Source: JBAYZQ01 sp041672385 (GTDB lineage: Bacteria; Spirochaetota; Spirochaetia; Sphaerochaetales; Sphaerochaetaceae). Taken from it: a stretch of 11,296 nucleotides of DNA. The stretch is taken from contig JBAYZQ010000066.1 of the NCBI GenBank assembly GCA_041672385.1, positions 1 through 11,296 on the forward strand. Direction: 5' to 3'. Within the stretch, counting starts at the first letter, position 1. Each line of letters begins with the position of its first letter. The translations under genes were made by a program, and so were the position numbers. Below the pieces are notes generated by a model. The model was not told the DNA's origin and searched no databases. It was given only the letters and a program-made list of their open reading frames with translations. Of the stretch, positions 1-7,713 are shown piece after piece.

Positions 1-528
1 ACCGTTGTCCTTCAAAATTTGAAGTTCACGACTAAGATTGGTCACAGTAGCAATATTAACATATCTAGCTGCTCCAGAAGAAATCCTTAAAACTGTTTCA
101 TTTACACTGGCACTTCTTTTTTGTCCAGTTATTACCAAATTTACATTAAAAAGGTCACAACTTCTTAAAATTGCCCCAAGATTATGTGGATCGGTAATGC
201 TATCTAAAACTAAAACTAAAGCACCCTCGCCATCTTTTAAACTATCACAAAATTCTTTTACCCCTACACCAGAAAGAACTGAAACAGCATCTCTAGCAGG
301 ACCAGCAAGAACTAAAACTGCCTTTTTGGCATTTTCTTTTCCTGGAAAGTTTTTTTCCATTTCAACTTGACTTAATTTTTTTACAAGGGTTTTCCCATTG
401 GATTTAGCTAAAAATACAAGCTTATCATTACGTTTTTCCCCACCTCTACATACATAAAGGGTAGAACCATTACCAGCTGTTTTCAAAGCTTCTTCAATTG
501 CATGGAATCCTATTACTTTTGCTCCCAT
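1..528 (-). CDS. rlmB: TrmH/SpoU-family 23S rRNA 2'-O-ribose methyltransferase, RlmB-like (3' end cut by window edge)
   Basis: The reading frame is open from ATG at 528 to the left edge, giving 176 residues of a protein that is normally about 245-250. Seen: an N-terminal segment starting MGAKVIGFHAIEEAL, like the substrate-binding domain of RlmB (the G-x-H/N-A-v-x-E-A-L pattern). A linker follows, then the start of the SPOUT fold near residue 104, with motif 1 LDSITDPHNLGAILRSCD at about 108-125 including the N and R of the NLGAILR core. An SSGAA segment lies near 150-154. Motifs 2 and 3, which complete the knotted SAM site, lie beyond the window. Family knowledge: RlmB 2'-O-methylates G2251 in the 23S rRNA P loop. 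The ATG lies 2 nt after the dnaJ stop and has a strong GAGGGG ribosome binding site at 534-539, inside the end of dnaJ, so translation is probably coupled. A TrmH relative with another rRNA target is possible. Confidence 0.88.
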   Translation of the reverse strand, partial: MGAKVIGFHAIEEALKTAGNGSTLYVCRGGEKRNDKLVFLAKSNGKTLVKKLSQVEMEKNFPGKENAKKAVLVLAGPARDAVSVLSGVGVKEFCDSLKDGEGALVLVLDSITDPHNLGAILRSCDLFNVNLVITGQKRSASVNETVLRISSGAARYVNIATVTNLSRELQILKDNG

Positions 529-530
529 AA

Positions 531-1682
531 TTACCCCTCTTCAAAAGGTACAGGAGTTGGTTTTTCATTTTCGCCCATAACATTTGAAATTTCCTTCAAT
601 AGTTCTTTTGCTTTAACACTTAAATGCTTTGGAGTTTCAACGATGAAACGAACATACATATCACCTCGTGAATTTCCAAACATATTGGTTCTACCATAAT
701 GAGGCATTCCTTTTTGTTTGACTCTTAGCATTTTGCCATTTTGCATTCCAGATGGTACATTAAGCTTTACACTTTGACCTTCAATTGTATTTACGTAAAC
801 ATCCAAACCAAGGGCTGCCTGAGTAAAAGAAATTGGAAGTTGAACATATAAATCATCCCCTTGACGAACAAAATATCTATGAGGTTTTATATTAACTCGT
901 AAATATAAATCTCCTGAAGGAGCTCCATTTTTTCCGGAATTTCCCATACCTCTAAGTATTACATCTGTCCCAGAAGGAATTCCAGCACGAATTGTTACAT
1001 TAAGTTTCTGTTGTTTTTTCATTAAACCTGTCCCATGACAATCAGGACAAGGATTTTCAATTACATATCCAGAACCTTGACAATTAGGACATGTTTTTTG
1101 AACTGTAAAAAAGCCACTACTTTGACGAATTTGACCTGCTCCATTACAAACAGGACAAGTTCTTTTTGAAGTTTTTCCACCTTTGCTTCCAGTCCCATTA
1201 CAGGTTGTACAGGAAACTTTGCGTGAATAAACCACTTCTCGTTTGAAGTCAGAAACTAAATCTTCTAATTCGACTTCTATAGGGAAACGAAAACTTTGTC
1301 CCTTATTAGATTGTTGTTGATAAGTACCTCCGAAACCGGAAGAGTGCCCCCCTCCAAATCCAAATATACTGCCAAACAAATCTTCAAAACCAGAACCTGA
1401 GAAGATATCACCAAAATCACGGTAAACATTGGAATAATTTCCAGCTCCTCCCATTCCTTCAACACCAGCAAAACCATACTGATCATAGGCTTGACGTTTC
1501 TTTTCATCGCTTAGAATTTCATAGGCCTCTGTAGCTTCTTTAAATTTTTCTTCTGCTTCTTTGTTCCCCGGATTTTTGTCCGGATGATAGGTTATAGCCA
1601 GCTTTCTGTAGGCTTTTTTAATTTCGTCTGCTGATGAAGTCTTTGCCACACCTAATATTTCATAATAATCTTTCTTCGCCAC
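531..1682 (-). CDS. dnaJ: Chaperone protein DnaJ (Hsp40, type I)
   Basis: This is the co-chaperone that delivers unfolded clients to DnaK and stimulates its ATPase in the cytoplasm. The 383 residues match the usual length of a full type I DnaJ. Seen in order: a J domain (1-70) with HPD at 33-35; a Gly/Phe-rich linker (about 71-125); and a zinc-binding domain with four CxxCxGxG repeats whose cysteine pairs are 158/161, 176/179, 198/201 and 212/215. Two beta-rich C-terminal substrate-binding domains and a short dimerisation tail complete it. The start is GTG at 1680-1682. AAGGA at 1691-1695 sits 8 nt upstream, and the resulting N-terminus MAKKDYYEILGV is canonical, so this start is firm. The gene follows dnaK after 66 nt and rlmB begins 2 nt beyond its stop. 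No key residue is missing. Confidence 0.98.
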   Translation of the reverse strand: MAKKDYYEILGVAKTSSADEIKKAYRKLAITYHPDKNPGNKEAEEKFKEATEAYEILSDEKKRQAYDQYGFAGVEGMGGAGNYSNVYRDFGDIFSGSGFEDLFGSIFGFGGGHSSGFGGTYQQQSNKGQSFRFPIEVELEDLVSDFKREVVYSRKVSCTTCNGTGSKGGKTSKRTCPVCNGAGQIRQSSGFFTVQKTCPNCQGSGYVIENPCPDCHGTGLMKKQQKLNVTIRAGIPSGTDVILRGMGNSGKNGAPSGDLYLRVNIKPHRYFVRQGDDLYVQLPISFTQAALGLDVYVNTIEGQSVKLNVPSGMQNGKMLRVKQKGMPHYGRTNMFGNSRGDMYVRFIVETPKHLSVKAKELLKEISNVMGENEKPTPVPFEEG

Positions 1683-1700
1683 AATTCTATTCCTTAATGA

Positions 1701-1741
1701 AAAAGTTACCGGCCATTTCTGACCGGCATGGTAAAACTTTT
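1701..1741 (-). terminator. Imperfect terminator-like/attenuator hairpin between dnaK and dnaJ
   Basis: The arms AAAAGTT (1701-1707) and AACTTTT (1735-1741) are perfectly complementary over 7 bp. Inside them ACC (1708-1710) pairs with GGT (1730-1732), leaving a 2-nt bulge at 1733-1734. Then GCC (1712-1714) pairs with GGC (1725-1727) around a 10-nt loop. Read on the minus strand it starts 7 nt after the dnaK stop, and the downstream arm ends in a run of U, like a weak intrinsic terminator. It lies just before the dnaJ ribosome binding site (1691-1695). I infer partial termination or an mRNA-stability or processing element that would keep DnaK more abundant than DnaJ. Alternative pairing between the two CCGG blocks (1709-1712 and 1723-1726) is also possible. 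Confidence 0.42.
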
Positions 1742-1748
1742 ACCTATT

Positions 1749-3677
1749 TTAGTCTACTACTTCGTAATCAGCATCATCTACATTGGGGTTGCTTTTAGGC
1801 TGTTCACTCTTGGTTTCTGCTTGTGCTTCAGGTCCTGCTTGTGCTCCCGCACCAGAATTCTGAGCCTGTGCATTCTTGTAAACTTCTTCACCAAGTTTAT
1901 ATGAAGCTTGTTTCAAAGCTTCTGTTTTTGTCTTTAATTCCTCTGCAGGTGTATCCTTAGATGCTACAGCAGCTTTCAAATCGGACAATGAAGATTCTAT
2001 TTTAGCTTTGTCTTCTCCACCAATTTTATCGCCATAATCCTTCATAGCTTTCTCAGTTTCATAAACAGTTGCATCAGCTTGGTTTCTTGCATCAATCTTA
2101 GCTCTTTCATTTTTATCTTCTTCTGCATGAATTTCTGCATCTTTAACCATTTTATCAATATCAGAATCCTTCAAACCGGAGGAAGCCTCAATCTTAATAC
2201 TCTGTTCTTTTCCAGTTCCTAAATCTTTTGCAGATACATGAACTATACCATTGGCATCAATATCAAAAGAAACTTCAATCTGAGGAACTCCTCTTGGTGC
2301 TGAAGGTATACCAACAAGATCAAAATTACCTAAAGTTCTATTCTGACTTGCCATTTCTCTTTCACCCTGAAGTACATGAATACTTACTGCAGTCTGTCCA
2401 TCAGCCGCTGTTGAGAATACCTGACTCTTTCTTGTAGGAATTGTTGTATTTCTTTCAATTAGTTTAGTATTCACACCACCAAGAGTTTCAATTCCTAATG
2501 ATAGAGGAGTAACATCTAGCAAAAGAATATCTTTTACATCACCACCAAGAATACCACCTTGAATTGAAGCACCCATTGCAACTACTTCGTCTGGGTTAAC
2601 ACTCTTATTTGGTTCTTTGTTGAAGATGTTCTTTACCATTGCCTGAACTGCAGGAGTTCGAGTTGAACCACCAACAAGAATAACCTCGTCAATATCAGCA
2701 GCGGTCAAATTAGCATCTTTTAAAGCATTCAAACAAGGAGTTTTTGTTCTTTCAATTAAATCTCCAACTAACTGTTCAAATTTTGCTCTTGTCAAAGTCA
2801 TTTGAAGGTGTTTAGGTCCCGTTGCATCAGCTGTAATAAATGGAATGTTAATATCTGTTGAAGTTGAAGAAGAAAGCTCAATTTTTGCTTTTTCTGCAGA
2901 TTCTTTCAATCTCTGTAATGCCATTTTGTCTTTTTTAAGATCAATTCCTGTCTCAGATTTAAAACTATTTGCCATCCATTCAATAATTCTCTGATCGAAG
3001 TTATCTCCACCAAGGTGTGTATCACCATTAGTTGATTTTACTTCAAAAACTCCATCACCAAGTTCCAAGATTGAAATATCAAAAGTACCACCACCAAAAT
3101 CGTAAACGGCAATTTTCTCATCTTTTGAAGTATCTTTACCAAAACCATAAGCTAAAGCAGCTGCGGTTGGTTCATTTACAATACGTTTTACTTCCAAACC
3201 TGCAATTTTACCTGCATCTTTGGTCGCCTGTCTTTGAGCATCATTAAAATATGCTGGAACTGTAATAACAGCTTCGGTTACTTTTTCACCAAGATAGTCT
3301 TCAGCTGTTTGTTTCATCTTCTGAAGAATTGCTGCTGAAATTTCCTCTGGACTATACTGTTTATCTCTTATTGAAAGTCTAATTGCATCATTAGGTCCTG
3401 ATACTACTTTGTAGGGAATCATGCTAAGTTCGTTTGGAACTTCATGATATTTTCTTCCCATGAAACGTTTTATAGAAAACACAGTATTCTCTGCGTTAGT
3501 TACAATCTGATTTTTTGCAGGTTGACCTACTAGGCGTTCGCCCTTTTGAGTAAACCCTACAATAGAAGGTGTAGTTCTCTGCCCTTCACTATTTGAAATT
3601 ACTGAAGGTTCATTACCTTCCATAACGGAAACACAACTATTTGTTGTTCCTAAATCAATTCCAATTATCTTTCCCAT
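1749..3677 (-). CDS. dnaK: Chaperone protein DnaK (Hsp70)
   Basis: This is the ATP-driven cytoplasmic chaperone, working with DnaJ (ATPase stimulation) and GrpE (nucleotide exchange). The 642 residues are normal for DnaK. Seen: Hsp70 signature 1 IDLGTTNS at 7-14; catalytic K70 in SIKRFMG; NEPTAAALAYG at 168-178, with E169 matching the catalytic glutamate; signature 2 VYDFGGGTFDIS at 191-202, with T198 at the autophosphorylation position; signature 3 VILVGGSTRTPAVQ near 332-345, with T where I is usual. The interdomain linker DILLLDVTPLSLG spans about 383-395. A substrate-binding beta domain and helical lid follow, then a disordered Ala/Gln-rich tail ending DADYEVVD. The sequence is strikingly close to spirochaetal DnaK as I remember it. 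The ATG has AGGAG 8 nt upstream. grpE ends 67 nt before it. Confidence 0.99.
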   Translation of the reverse strand: MGKIIGIDLGTTNSCVSVMEGNEPSVISNSEGQRTTPSIVGFTQKGERLVGQPAKNQIVTNAENTVFSIKRFMGRKYHEVPNELSMIPYKVVSGPNDAIRLSIRDKQYSPEEISAAILQKMKQTAEDYLGEKVTEAVITVPAYFNDAQRQATKDAGKIAGLEVKRIVNEPTAAALAYGFGKDTSKDEKIAVYDFGGGTFDISILELGDGVFEVKSTNGDTHLGGDNFDQRIIEWMANSFKSETGIDLKKDKMALQRLKESAEKAKIELSSSTSTDINIPFITADATGPKHLQMTLTRAKFEQLVGDLIERTKTPCLNALKDANLTAADIDEVILVGGSTRTPAVQAMVKNIFNKEPNKSVNPDEVVAMGASIQGGILGGDVKDILLLDVTPLSLGIETLGGVNTKLIERNTTIPTRKSQVFSTAADGQTAVSIHVLQGEREMASQNRTLGNFDLVGIPSAPRGVPQIEVSFDIDANGIVHVSAKDLGTGKEQSIKIEASSGLKDSDIDKMVKDAEIHAEEDKNERAKIDARNQADATVYETEKAMKDYGDKIGGEDKAKIESSLSDLKAAVASKDTPAEELKTKTEALKQASYKLGEEVYKNAQAQNSGAGAQAGPEAQAETKSEQPKSNPNVDDADYEVVD

Positions 3678-3744
3678 TTTTTTATCTCCTAAAGAATTTT
3701 CTCTTCATTTTTCTTTTATAATTTAATCAAACTAAATCAAAACG

Positions 3745-4362
3745 TCAAACTTTTGGTTTAACAACTTTTACTTTTGCAGGCTTTATAACACGGTCATGCA
3801 ATTTATACCCTTTATCGAATTCCTGCAAAACTGTTTCAACTTCCACATTTTCATCCTCATCTACCATACATGCTTCATGTATAGAAGGATCAAACTCTTT
3901 TCCAACAGATTCAATCACAGTTAAACCATATTTTTTAAGAGTGGAAAGAAGTTGACTCTTTACCATTGAAACACCTTCAATTAAAGCTTTAACATCTTGT
4001 GTTGAATCAGCACTCAAAAGGGCTCTGTCAAGATTGTCAACTGGAACAAGAAGTTCTTCTACCAATTTGGTATTTGCAAATTTTATTGCATCTTCTTTTT
4101 CCCTAACTAACCGCTTTCTTGTATTTTCCAAATCAGCATGAGAAATAAGTCTCTTTTTTTCAGATTCTTGAAGTTGATCTTTTAGAGTCTTAATTTGCTC
4201 ACTAAGTTCCTCCTCAATTGCTAGAAAAACTTCTTTCTCAGAACTTTCAGTTTTTTTTGGAGTTTTTTTATTGTTTTTTGATGCTTCTTTTTTTTCTTTT
4301 ACGTTTTTTTCAACGTCTTTCTTTTCATTTTCTTGATTCTCATCTAACGTATTATTTTCCAT
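3745..4362 (-). CDS. grpE: Nucleotide exchange factor GrpE
   Basis: GrpE is the homodimeric cochaperone that releases ADP from DnaK. Of 205 residues, about 1-45 are a highly charged Lys/Glu/Asn extension with no predicted fold. A long helix (about 48-105) for dimerisation follows, then a short helical segment with VDNLDRAL (about 108-115). The C-terminal beta domain that contacts DnaK carries the family signature, from FDPSIHEA (about 157-164) to GYKLHDRVIKPAKVKV (about 185-200). The ATG at 4360-4362 has an AGGATAGG-type ribosome binding site just upstream. The gene is first of grpE-dnaK-dnaJ-rlmB. It is preceded by a promoter-like sequence at 4403-4432 and by no hrcA gene. The stop is TGA, so that codon is not read as Trp here. 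Confidence 0.97.
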   Translation of the reverse strand: MENNTLDENQENEKKDVEKNVKEKKEASKNNKKTPKKTESSEKEVFLAIEEELSEQIKTLKDQLQESEKKRLISHADLENTRKRLVREKEDAIKFANTKLVEELLVPVDNLDRALLSADSTQDVKALIEGVSMVKSQLLSTLKKYGLTVIESVGKEFDPSIHEACMVDEDENVEVETVLQEFDKGYKLHDRVIKPAKVKVVKPKV

Positions 4363-4402
4363 TACCTATCCTACTAATCCTTTTTTAAGAATTTATAAAA
4401 CA

Positions 4403-4432
4403 AAGATAAGCAATAGATGAATTAATCGTCAA
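4403..4432 (-). promoter_or_regulatory. Candidate sigma70-type promoter for grpE-dnaK-dnaJ-rlmB
   Basis: On the minus strand, -35 TTGACG (4427-4432; 5/6 to consensus) is separated by 18 nt from -10 TATCTT (4403-4408; 4/6). This predicts a start near 4396, about 34 nt upstream of the grpE ATG. The 98-nt gap holds no CIRCE-like inverted repeat (TTAGCACTC-N9-GAGTGCTAA) and no CCCCAT-like heat-shock -10. A CTTGA-like -35 alone is not enough to call a sigma32 promoter. Confidence 0.5.
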
Positions 4433-4460
4433 GCAGAAAAGTGTTTTTTTATTGTTTTTT

Positions 4461-5423
4461 TCAGTCAAGAGGAAAATCTTCTTCAACCTCAGTTTCTTCA
4501 AGATTTTCTTCTGCCTTTTTAGTCATCTCTTCAGTATCGATAATAGGTGGTTCTTCTTCTTGTTTTCTTTGAATCTCAAGATCAATATCTTCTGGCCCCA
4601 TACCCTTTAGAATTAAGGAATCAAGAAGGTCTTTCTCTTCTTTTAAAGCTTTAAGCTGTTTTGACAAATCTTGTTTTTCATTTTGAAGTTTTCTAAGCTC
4701 AGTCTGTTCGTTGGCAAGCATAGCATAGCGGTCAGCACATTCAACTAATATTGGACCGGCTTTATCAGTCAAATAAAGGGTAGCCTCTTGAGTTAACTTT
4801 ATTTGTTTTTCCAAATTTAACATATATGTTTGAAAAGCAACGCTTATTTTATCAAAAGAAATGTTTAGTTTATCTAAATTATTTTTCAAAATTTCATTTG
4901 ACATTTCCTGCTGTTTGGTTAACACCATTTCTGCGTTTTCATCTAATTGCTTATTAAGCAAGTTAAACATTTCATCTAGTTTTGTAGCCTTAACTTCAAT
5001 TTTATCTATTTTATTTTCCACTACTTCAAGAGCTTCTGCTTTAACTTTTATAAGATCAGTTTCTTTTTCAACTTTTACCGTCATTTGAGAAAGTCGATTC
5101 AAAGCTTCATGATAAGTTACCATTGCCTCTTGGAGTTTTACAAAATCACTATTATAGGATTGTATTTCTGTTAGTTGAGTTTTTATTTCTTTCATCATTT
5201 CAAAAGTTTGATTAGAGACTTCAATAAACCTAGAATCTATTTCTTTTTTCTTCTGGTCGAGTACTGCCCCATAATTTTCAACTTCTGATCTATATTTTTC
5301 AGCAACAGTTTTCAATCTTGAAAGTTTGATATCTTTATGAATTTTATAATAAATCACCATCATAATTATCAAAGTGATAATAAAAAAACCGGAACATATG
5401 ATTATATTTTCCAAACTACTCAT
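4461..5423 (-). CDS. Membrane-anchored coiled-coil protein of unknown function
   Basis: I cannot assign a function. With the start chosen here the protein has 320 residues. An N-terminal hydrophobic helix (about 5-26: IIICSGFFIITLIIMMVIYY) has no lipobox or cleavage site I would trust, and is followed by a basic stretch (KIHKDIKLSRLK), which favours a cytoplasmic C-terminal body. Residues about 35-265 are rich in Glu, Lys, Leu, Gln and Ile with heptad-like spacing and almost no Pro or Gly, so a long coiled coil. The tail (about 272-320) is very acidic, with EEEPPIID and EEDFPLD at the end. The start overlaps the upstream phosphatase stop by 8 nt and grpE begins 98 nt downstream, so it is most likely the third gene of the der unit. 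It may belong to the spirochaete-specific coiled-coil proteins (NCBI uses the name SpiroCoCo); that link is from memory only. Confidence 0.85.
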   Translation of the reverse strand: MSSLENIIICSGFFIITLIIMMVIYYKIHKDIKLSRLKTVAEKYRSEVENYGAVLDQKKKEIDSRFIEVSNQTFEMMKEIKTQLTEIQSYNSDFVKLQEAMVTYHEALNRLSQMTVKVEKETDLIKVKAEALEVVENKIDKIEVKATKLDEMFNLLNKQLDENAEMVLTKQQEMSNEILKNNLDKLNISFDKISVAFQTYMLNLEKQIKLTQEATLYLTDKAGPILVECADRYAMLANEQTELRKLQNEKQDLSKQLKALKEEKDLLDSLILKGMGPEDIDLEIQRKQEEEPPIIDTEEMTKKAEENLEETEVEEDFPLD

Positions 5424-6150
5424 TTTCATCCTCCAAAACTGTCTGCAACCAAAGTGAAAAGTCTTTCCAATTTTTATAAACTTTATAGGCTTTCGGATAT
5501 GTTTTTTGCTTTCTAGAAATCAATACAGATGAAAAACCAAAATCAAAGGAACCTACACAATCCTTTAAGTAGCTATCACCTACATACAACACTTCCGATT
5601 TCTTAAATTCTGAAAGGGGTGAATTTTTATATAAATATTCAAAACATCTTCTATCAGGTTTTAAAAAACCAGCATCCTTACTTGAAAAAACATACTTTAT
5701 CTTATCATCGATTCCTAAAGCCTTCAATTTATTTTCTACTGGAAAATCTGAAAAAACTGCAATAGGTATTTTTTTCTTTTCTAAAAATTCCAAAACGGCT
5801 TTAACTTCTTTATAAGGTTTTATATTCAAAAACTGTTTGGCATATTTTTTATATATCTTATTTTCAAGCTCTTCCTTCTTTCTCGAAATACTTTTCAAAG
5901 TCCCTATTTCAATTTCTGGAGCAAGCAATTTTTTCTCTTCTCCAGACAATACTAAGGCTTCCTTACTAATAAGATCTAAGGTAGTGTTATAATTTTTATT
6001 TTTTTGCAAAACTCTTATTCGTTTCCTCATTTTCCCATAAGCAATGGAAAAGAAAGGATTCAGCAGAGAACTTAATATTAGATTTCTTGTCATAATCCTT
6101 TTCGGGTATAAAGTTCCATCAATATCAAATCCTACTGCCTTGAATGCCAT
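5416..6150 (-). CDS. HAD-superfamily hydrolase, probable phosphatase/nucleotidase
   Basis: A 244-residue cytoplasmic HAD enzyme with all four catalytic motifs. Motif I is FDIDGTLY, with nucleophile D9 and acid/base D11. Motif II is S134 in AVFSDFP. Motif III is K164 in GFLKPD. Motif IV is VGDSYLKD, with D192 and D197 as Mg ligands. The helical insert between motifs I and II (about 14-125) is a C1-type cap, unusually basic and including hydrophobic stretches (about 24-36), so the substrate is probably a small phosphorylated metabolite. The layout resembles YjjG-like pyrimidine nucleotidases and phosphoglycolate-phosphatase-like enzymes, but the substrate cannot be told from sequence. Its ATG shares one base with the der stop (TAATG), with GAGGA about 7 nt upstream. 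The stop overlaps the coiled-coil gene, so the three genes are translationally coupled. Confidence 0.9.
   Translation of the reverse strand: MAFKAVGFDIDGTLYPKRIMTRNLILSSLLNPFFSIAYGKMRKRIRVLQKNKNYNTTLDLISKEALVLSGEEKKLLAPEIEIGTLKSISRKKEELENKIYKKYAKQFLNIKPYKEVKAVLEFLEKKKIPIAVFSDFPVENKLKALGIDDKIKYVFSSKDAGFLKPDRRCFEYLYKNSPLSEFKKSEVLYVGDSYLKDCVGSFDFGFSSVLISRKQKTYPKAYKVYKNWKDFSLWLQTVLEDENE
5430..5434 (-). promoter_or_regulatory. Ribosome binding site that decides the coiled-coil gene start
   Basis: GGAGG on the minus strand directly abuts a first ATG (5427-5429) with no spacing, but lies 6 nt from a second in-frame ATG (5421-5423). Normal Shine-Dalgarno spacing therefore favours the second ATG, giving a protein two residues shorter that begins MSSLENIII. 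Confidence 0.7.
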
Positions 6151-7685
6151 TATTTATTCCTCTGGTTCTTTGGAGGTCTTGAAGCAACCTTTTTAGCCGA
6201 AGCTTTGGCTATGAACTTTTGCTTTGCTCCAGGTTTTTTTGGTTTGGCTTTTGCTTTTGCCCTGCCCGAAGTTGGTTTTACAATTTTCTTGAATTTTCTT
6301 TCTACAGGAGGGGTATCATCATTTCTTTTTTTCGAAAGTTTTGGTCCCAAAGTATTTTTACTTTCATTCCGTTTTCTTTCTCTTAATTCAATAGCAATTG
6401 GTACATTCGTAAATCCAAGATCTCTTCTTATACAATTTGTAAGATAACTTTCGTAGGTAGTTGGAAAATCTTTTAACTTATTTACAAAAAATAGAAACCT
6501 TGTAGGAGGAGCACTAATTTGAGTCCCATAATAAACTTTGAAATGGCCATGCTTTCCACGTGGAGGTTCATAGGCATCTGACCAATTTGCTAGGGAATTA
6601 TTTAAAGTTGAAGTATCCACTCTTTTATTGAGAACTTTTATAACTTTTTGTATTTCTTTCAATAAATCTTCAATGCCTTCTCCAGTTACTGCTGAAATCC
6701 CAACAATTGGAGCAAAACTCAAAATTGGAAAGAAAAACCTTACACGATCTTGAATCGCTTCAAATTCATTTGCAATTCCTTTAAGAAGGTCAATTTTATT
6801 AAGTACTAAAATTATTCCCTTTCCTTTTCTAACTATTAGTTGGGCTATTTTTTTATCCTGTTCCACAAGACCAAGACTTGCATCAATCATAAGCAAAACT
6901 ACATCTGCTTCATCAATCGTTTTTATAGCACGGTTTACTGAGTAATACTCAACATCTTCTCCAACTTTTTGCTTTCTTCTGATACCTGCTGTATCCAAGA
7001 TTGTATATCTTGAATTTTTATAAGTAAAACCACCTTTTACAACATCTCTTGTCGTTCCTGGAATATCACTTACAATTGAAATATCAGTGCCAGTCATTAA
7101 ATTGGTAAGGGTACTTTTACCTGTATTAGGTTTCCCTAAAACTGCAACTTTTATACTATTTTCTTCTTCAATTTCAATATCACTATCTTCAAGATTTAAC
7201 ATTCCTGACAAAGTGTCTTCCAATTCATATATTCCAATTCCATGAGCTGAAGAAATCCCTAAAACCCGTTGAAATCCATAAGAAAAATAATTCCAAATAA
7301 GATCTTCACGAGTAAAATCATCTATTTTGTTTACAGCAAGTATTATTTTATCTGAGTAAGGTCTAAGGCTTTCCATCAAAGTAAAATCCTCACTTGTGAC
7401 TTCCTTACAATCCATCAAAAAAATAATTGCATCGCTTATATCTAAAAGACTTAGGCTCTTTTTACTGACTAAATCATCAAGCCCTTCTCTTATAACTTTT
7501 ATTCCGCCACTGTCAATCAAACGTACTACATGGTTATTTAAAACCCAGTTTTCTTCAAGAAGATCTCGAGTTACTCCACTAGTGGGATCTGTTATAGCTC
7601 GTCTTTTTCCAACCAATCTGTTGAACAAGGTTGATTTTCCGACGTTAGGTCTTCCTATTATTGCTATTATTGGTATATCATTCAT
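6150..7685 (-). CDS. der: Ribosome-assembly GTPase Der (EngA), with a lysine-rich C-terminal tail
   Basis: Der is the tandem-G-domain GTPase needed for late 50S subunit assembly. G domain 1: GRPNVGKS (11-18), GVTRD (37-41), DSGG (58-61, where DTGG or DTAG is commoner), NKID (119-122). G domain 2: GKPNTGKS (184-191), TTRD (211-214), DTAG (231-234), NKID (296-299), SAVTG (331-335). A KH-like domain fills about 350-438, with YYGTQISAPPTRFLFFVN as its recognisable core. Residues 439-511 add a basic Lys/Ala/Pro-rich tail, so 511 residues exceed the usual 435-490. The ATG has AAGGA 8 nt upstream. The gene heads the der-phosphatase-coiled-coil unit, with a good promoter at 7714-7742, and is divergent from the GerMN gene. 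Confidence 0.97.
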   Translation of the reverse strand: MNDIPIIAIIGRPNVGKSTLFNRLVGKRRAITDPTSGVTRDLLEENWVLNNHVVRLIDSGGIKVIREGLDDLVSKKSLSLLDISDAIIFLMDCKEVTSEDFTLMESLRPYSDKIILAVNKIDDFTREDLIWNYFSYGFQRVLGISSAHGIGIYELEDTLSGMLNLEDSDIEIEEENSIKVAVLGKPNTGKSTLTNLMTGTDISIVSDIPGTTRDVVKGGFTYKNSRYTILDTAGIRRKQKVGEDVEYYSVNRAIKTIDEADVVLLMIDASLGLVEQDKKIAQLIVRKGKGIILVLNKIDLLKGIANEFEAIQDRVRFFFPILSFAPIVGISAVTGEGIEDLLKEIQKVIKVLNKRVDTSTLNNSLANWSDAYEPPRGKHGHFKVYYGTQISAPPTRFLFFVNKLKDFPTTYESYLTNCIRRDLGFTNVPIAIELRERKRNESKNTLGPKLSKKRNDDTPPVERKFKKIVKPTSGRAKAKAKPKKPGAKQKFIAKASAKKVASRPPKNQRNK

Positions 7686-7713
7686 CTATTATTTCCTTTT
7701 ACTTACCTGTCAA

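Noticed and set aside
38..370. Plus-strand open frame of 110 codons at the left edge
   Set aside because: The minus strand here encodes the TrmH-family methyltransferase with recognisable motif 1; the plus frame is a shadow of it.
3720..3748. Possible internal promoter for dnaK in the grpE-dnaK gap (-35 TTGACG at 3743-3748, -10 TAAATT at 3720-3725, spacing 17)
   Set aside because: The -35 is good but the -10 matches only 4 of 6, the DNA is very AT-rich, and the -35 overlaps the grpE stop codon. It is not strong enough to annotate without mapped starts.
4432..4460. Poly-A/T run after the coiled-coil gene as a terminator
   Set aside because: There are A-runs on the minus strand after the stop but no stem before a T-run in the direction of transcription, so it does not qualify as an intrinsic terminator.
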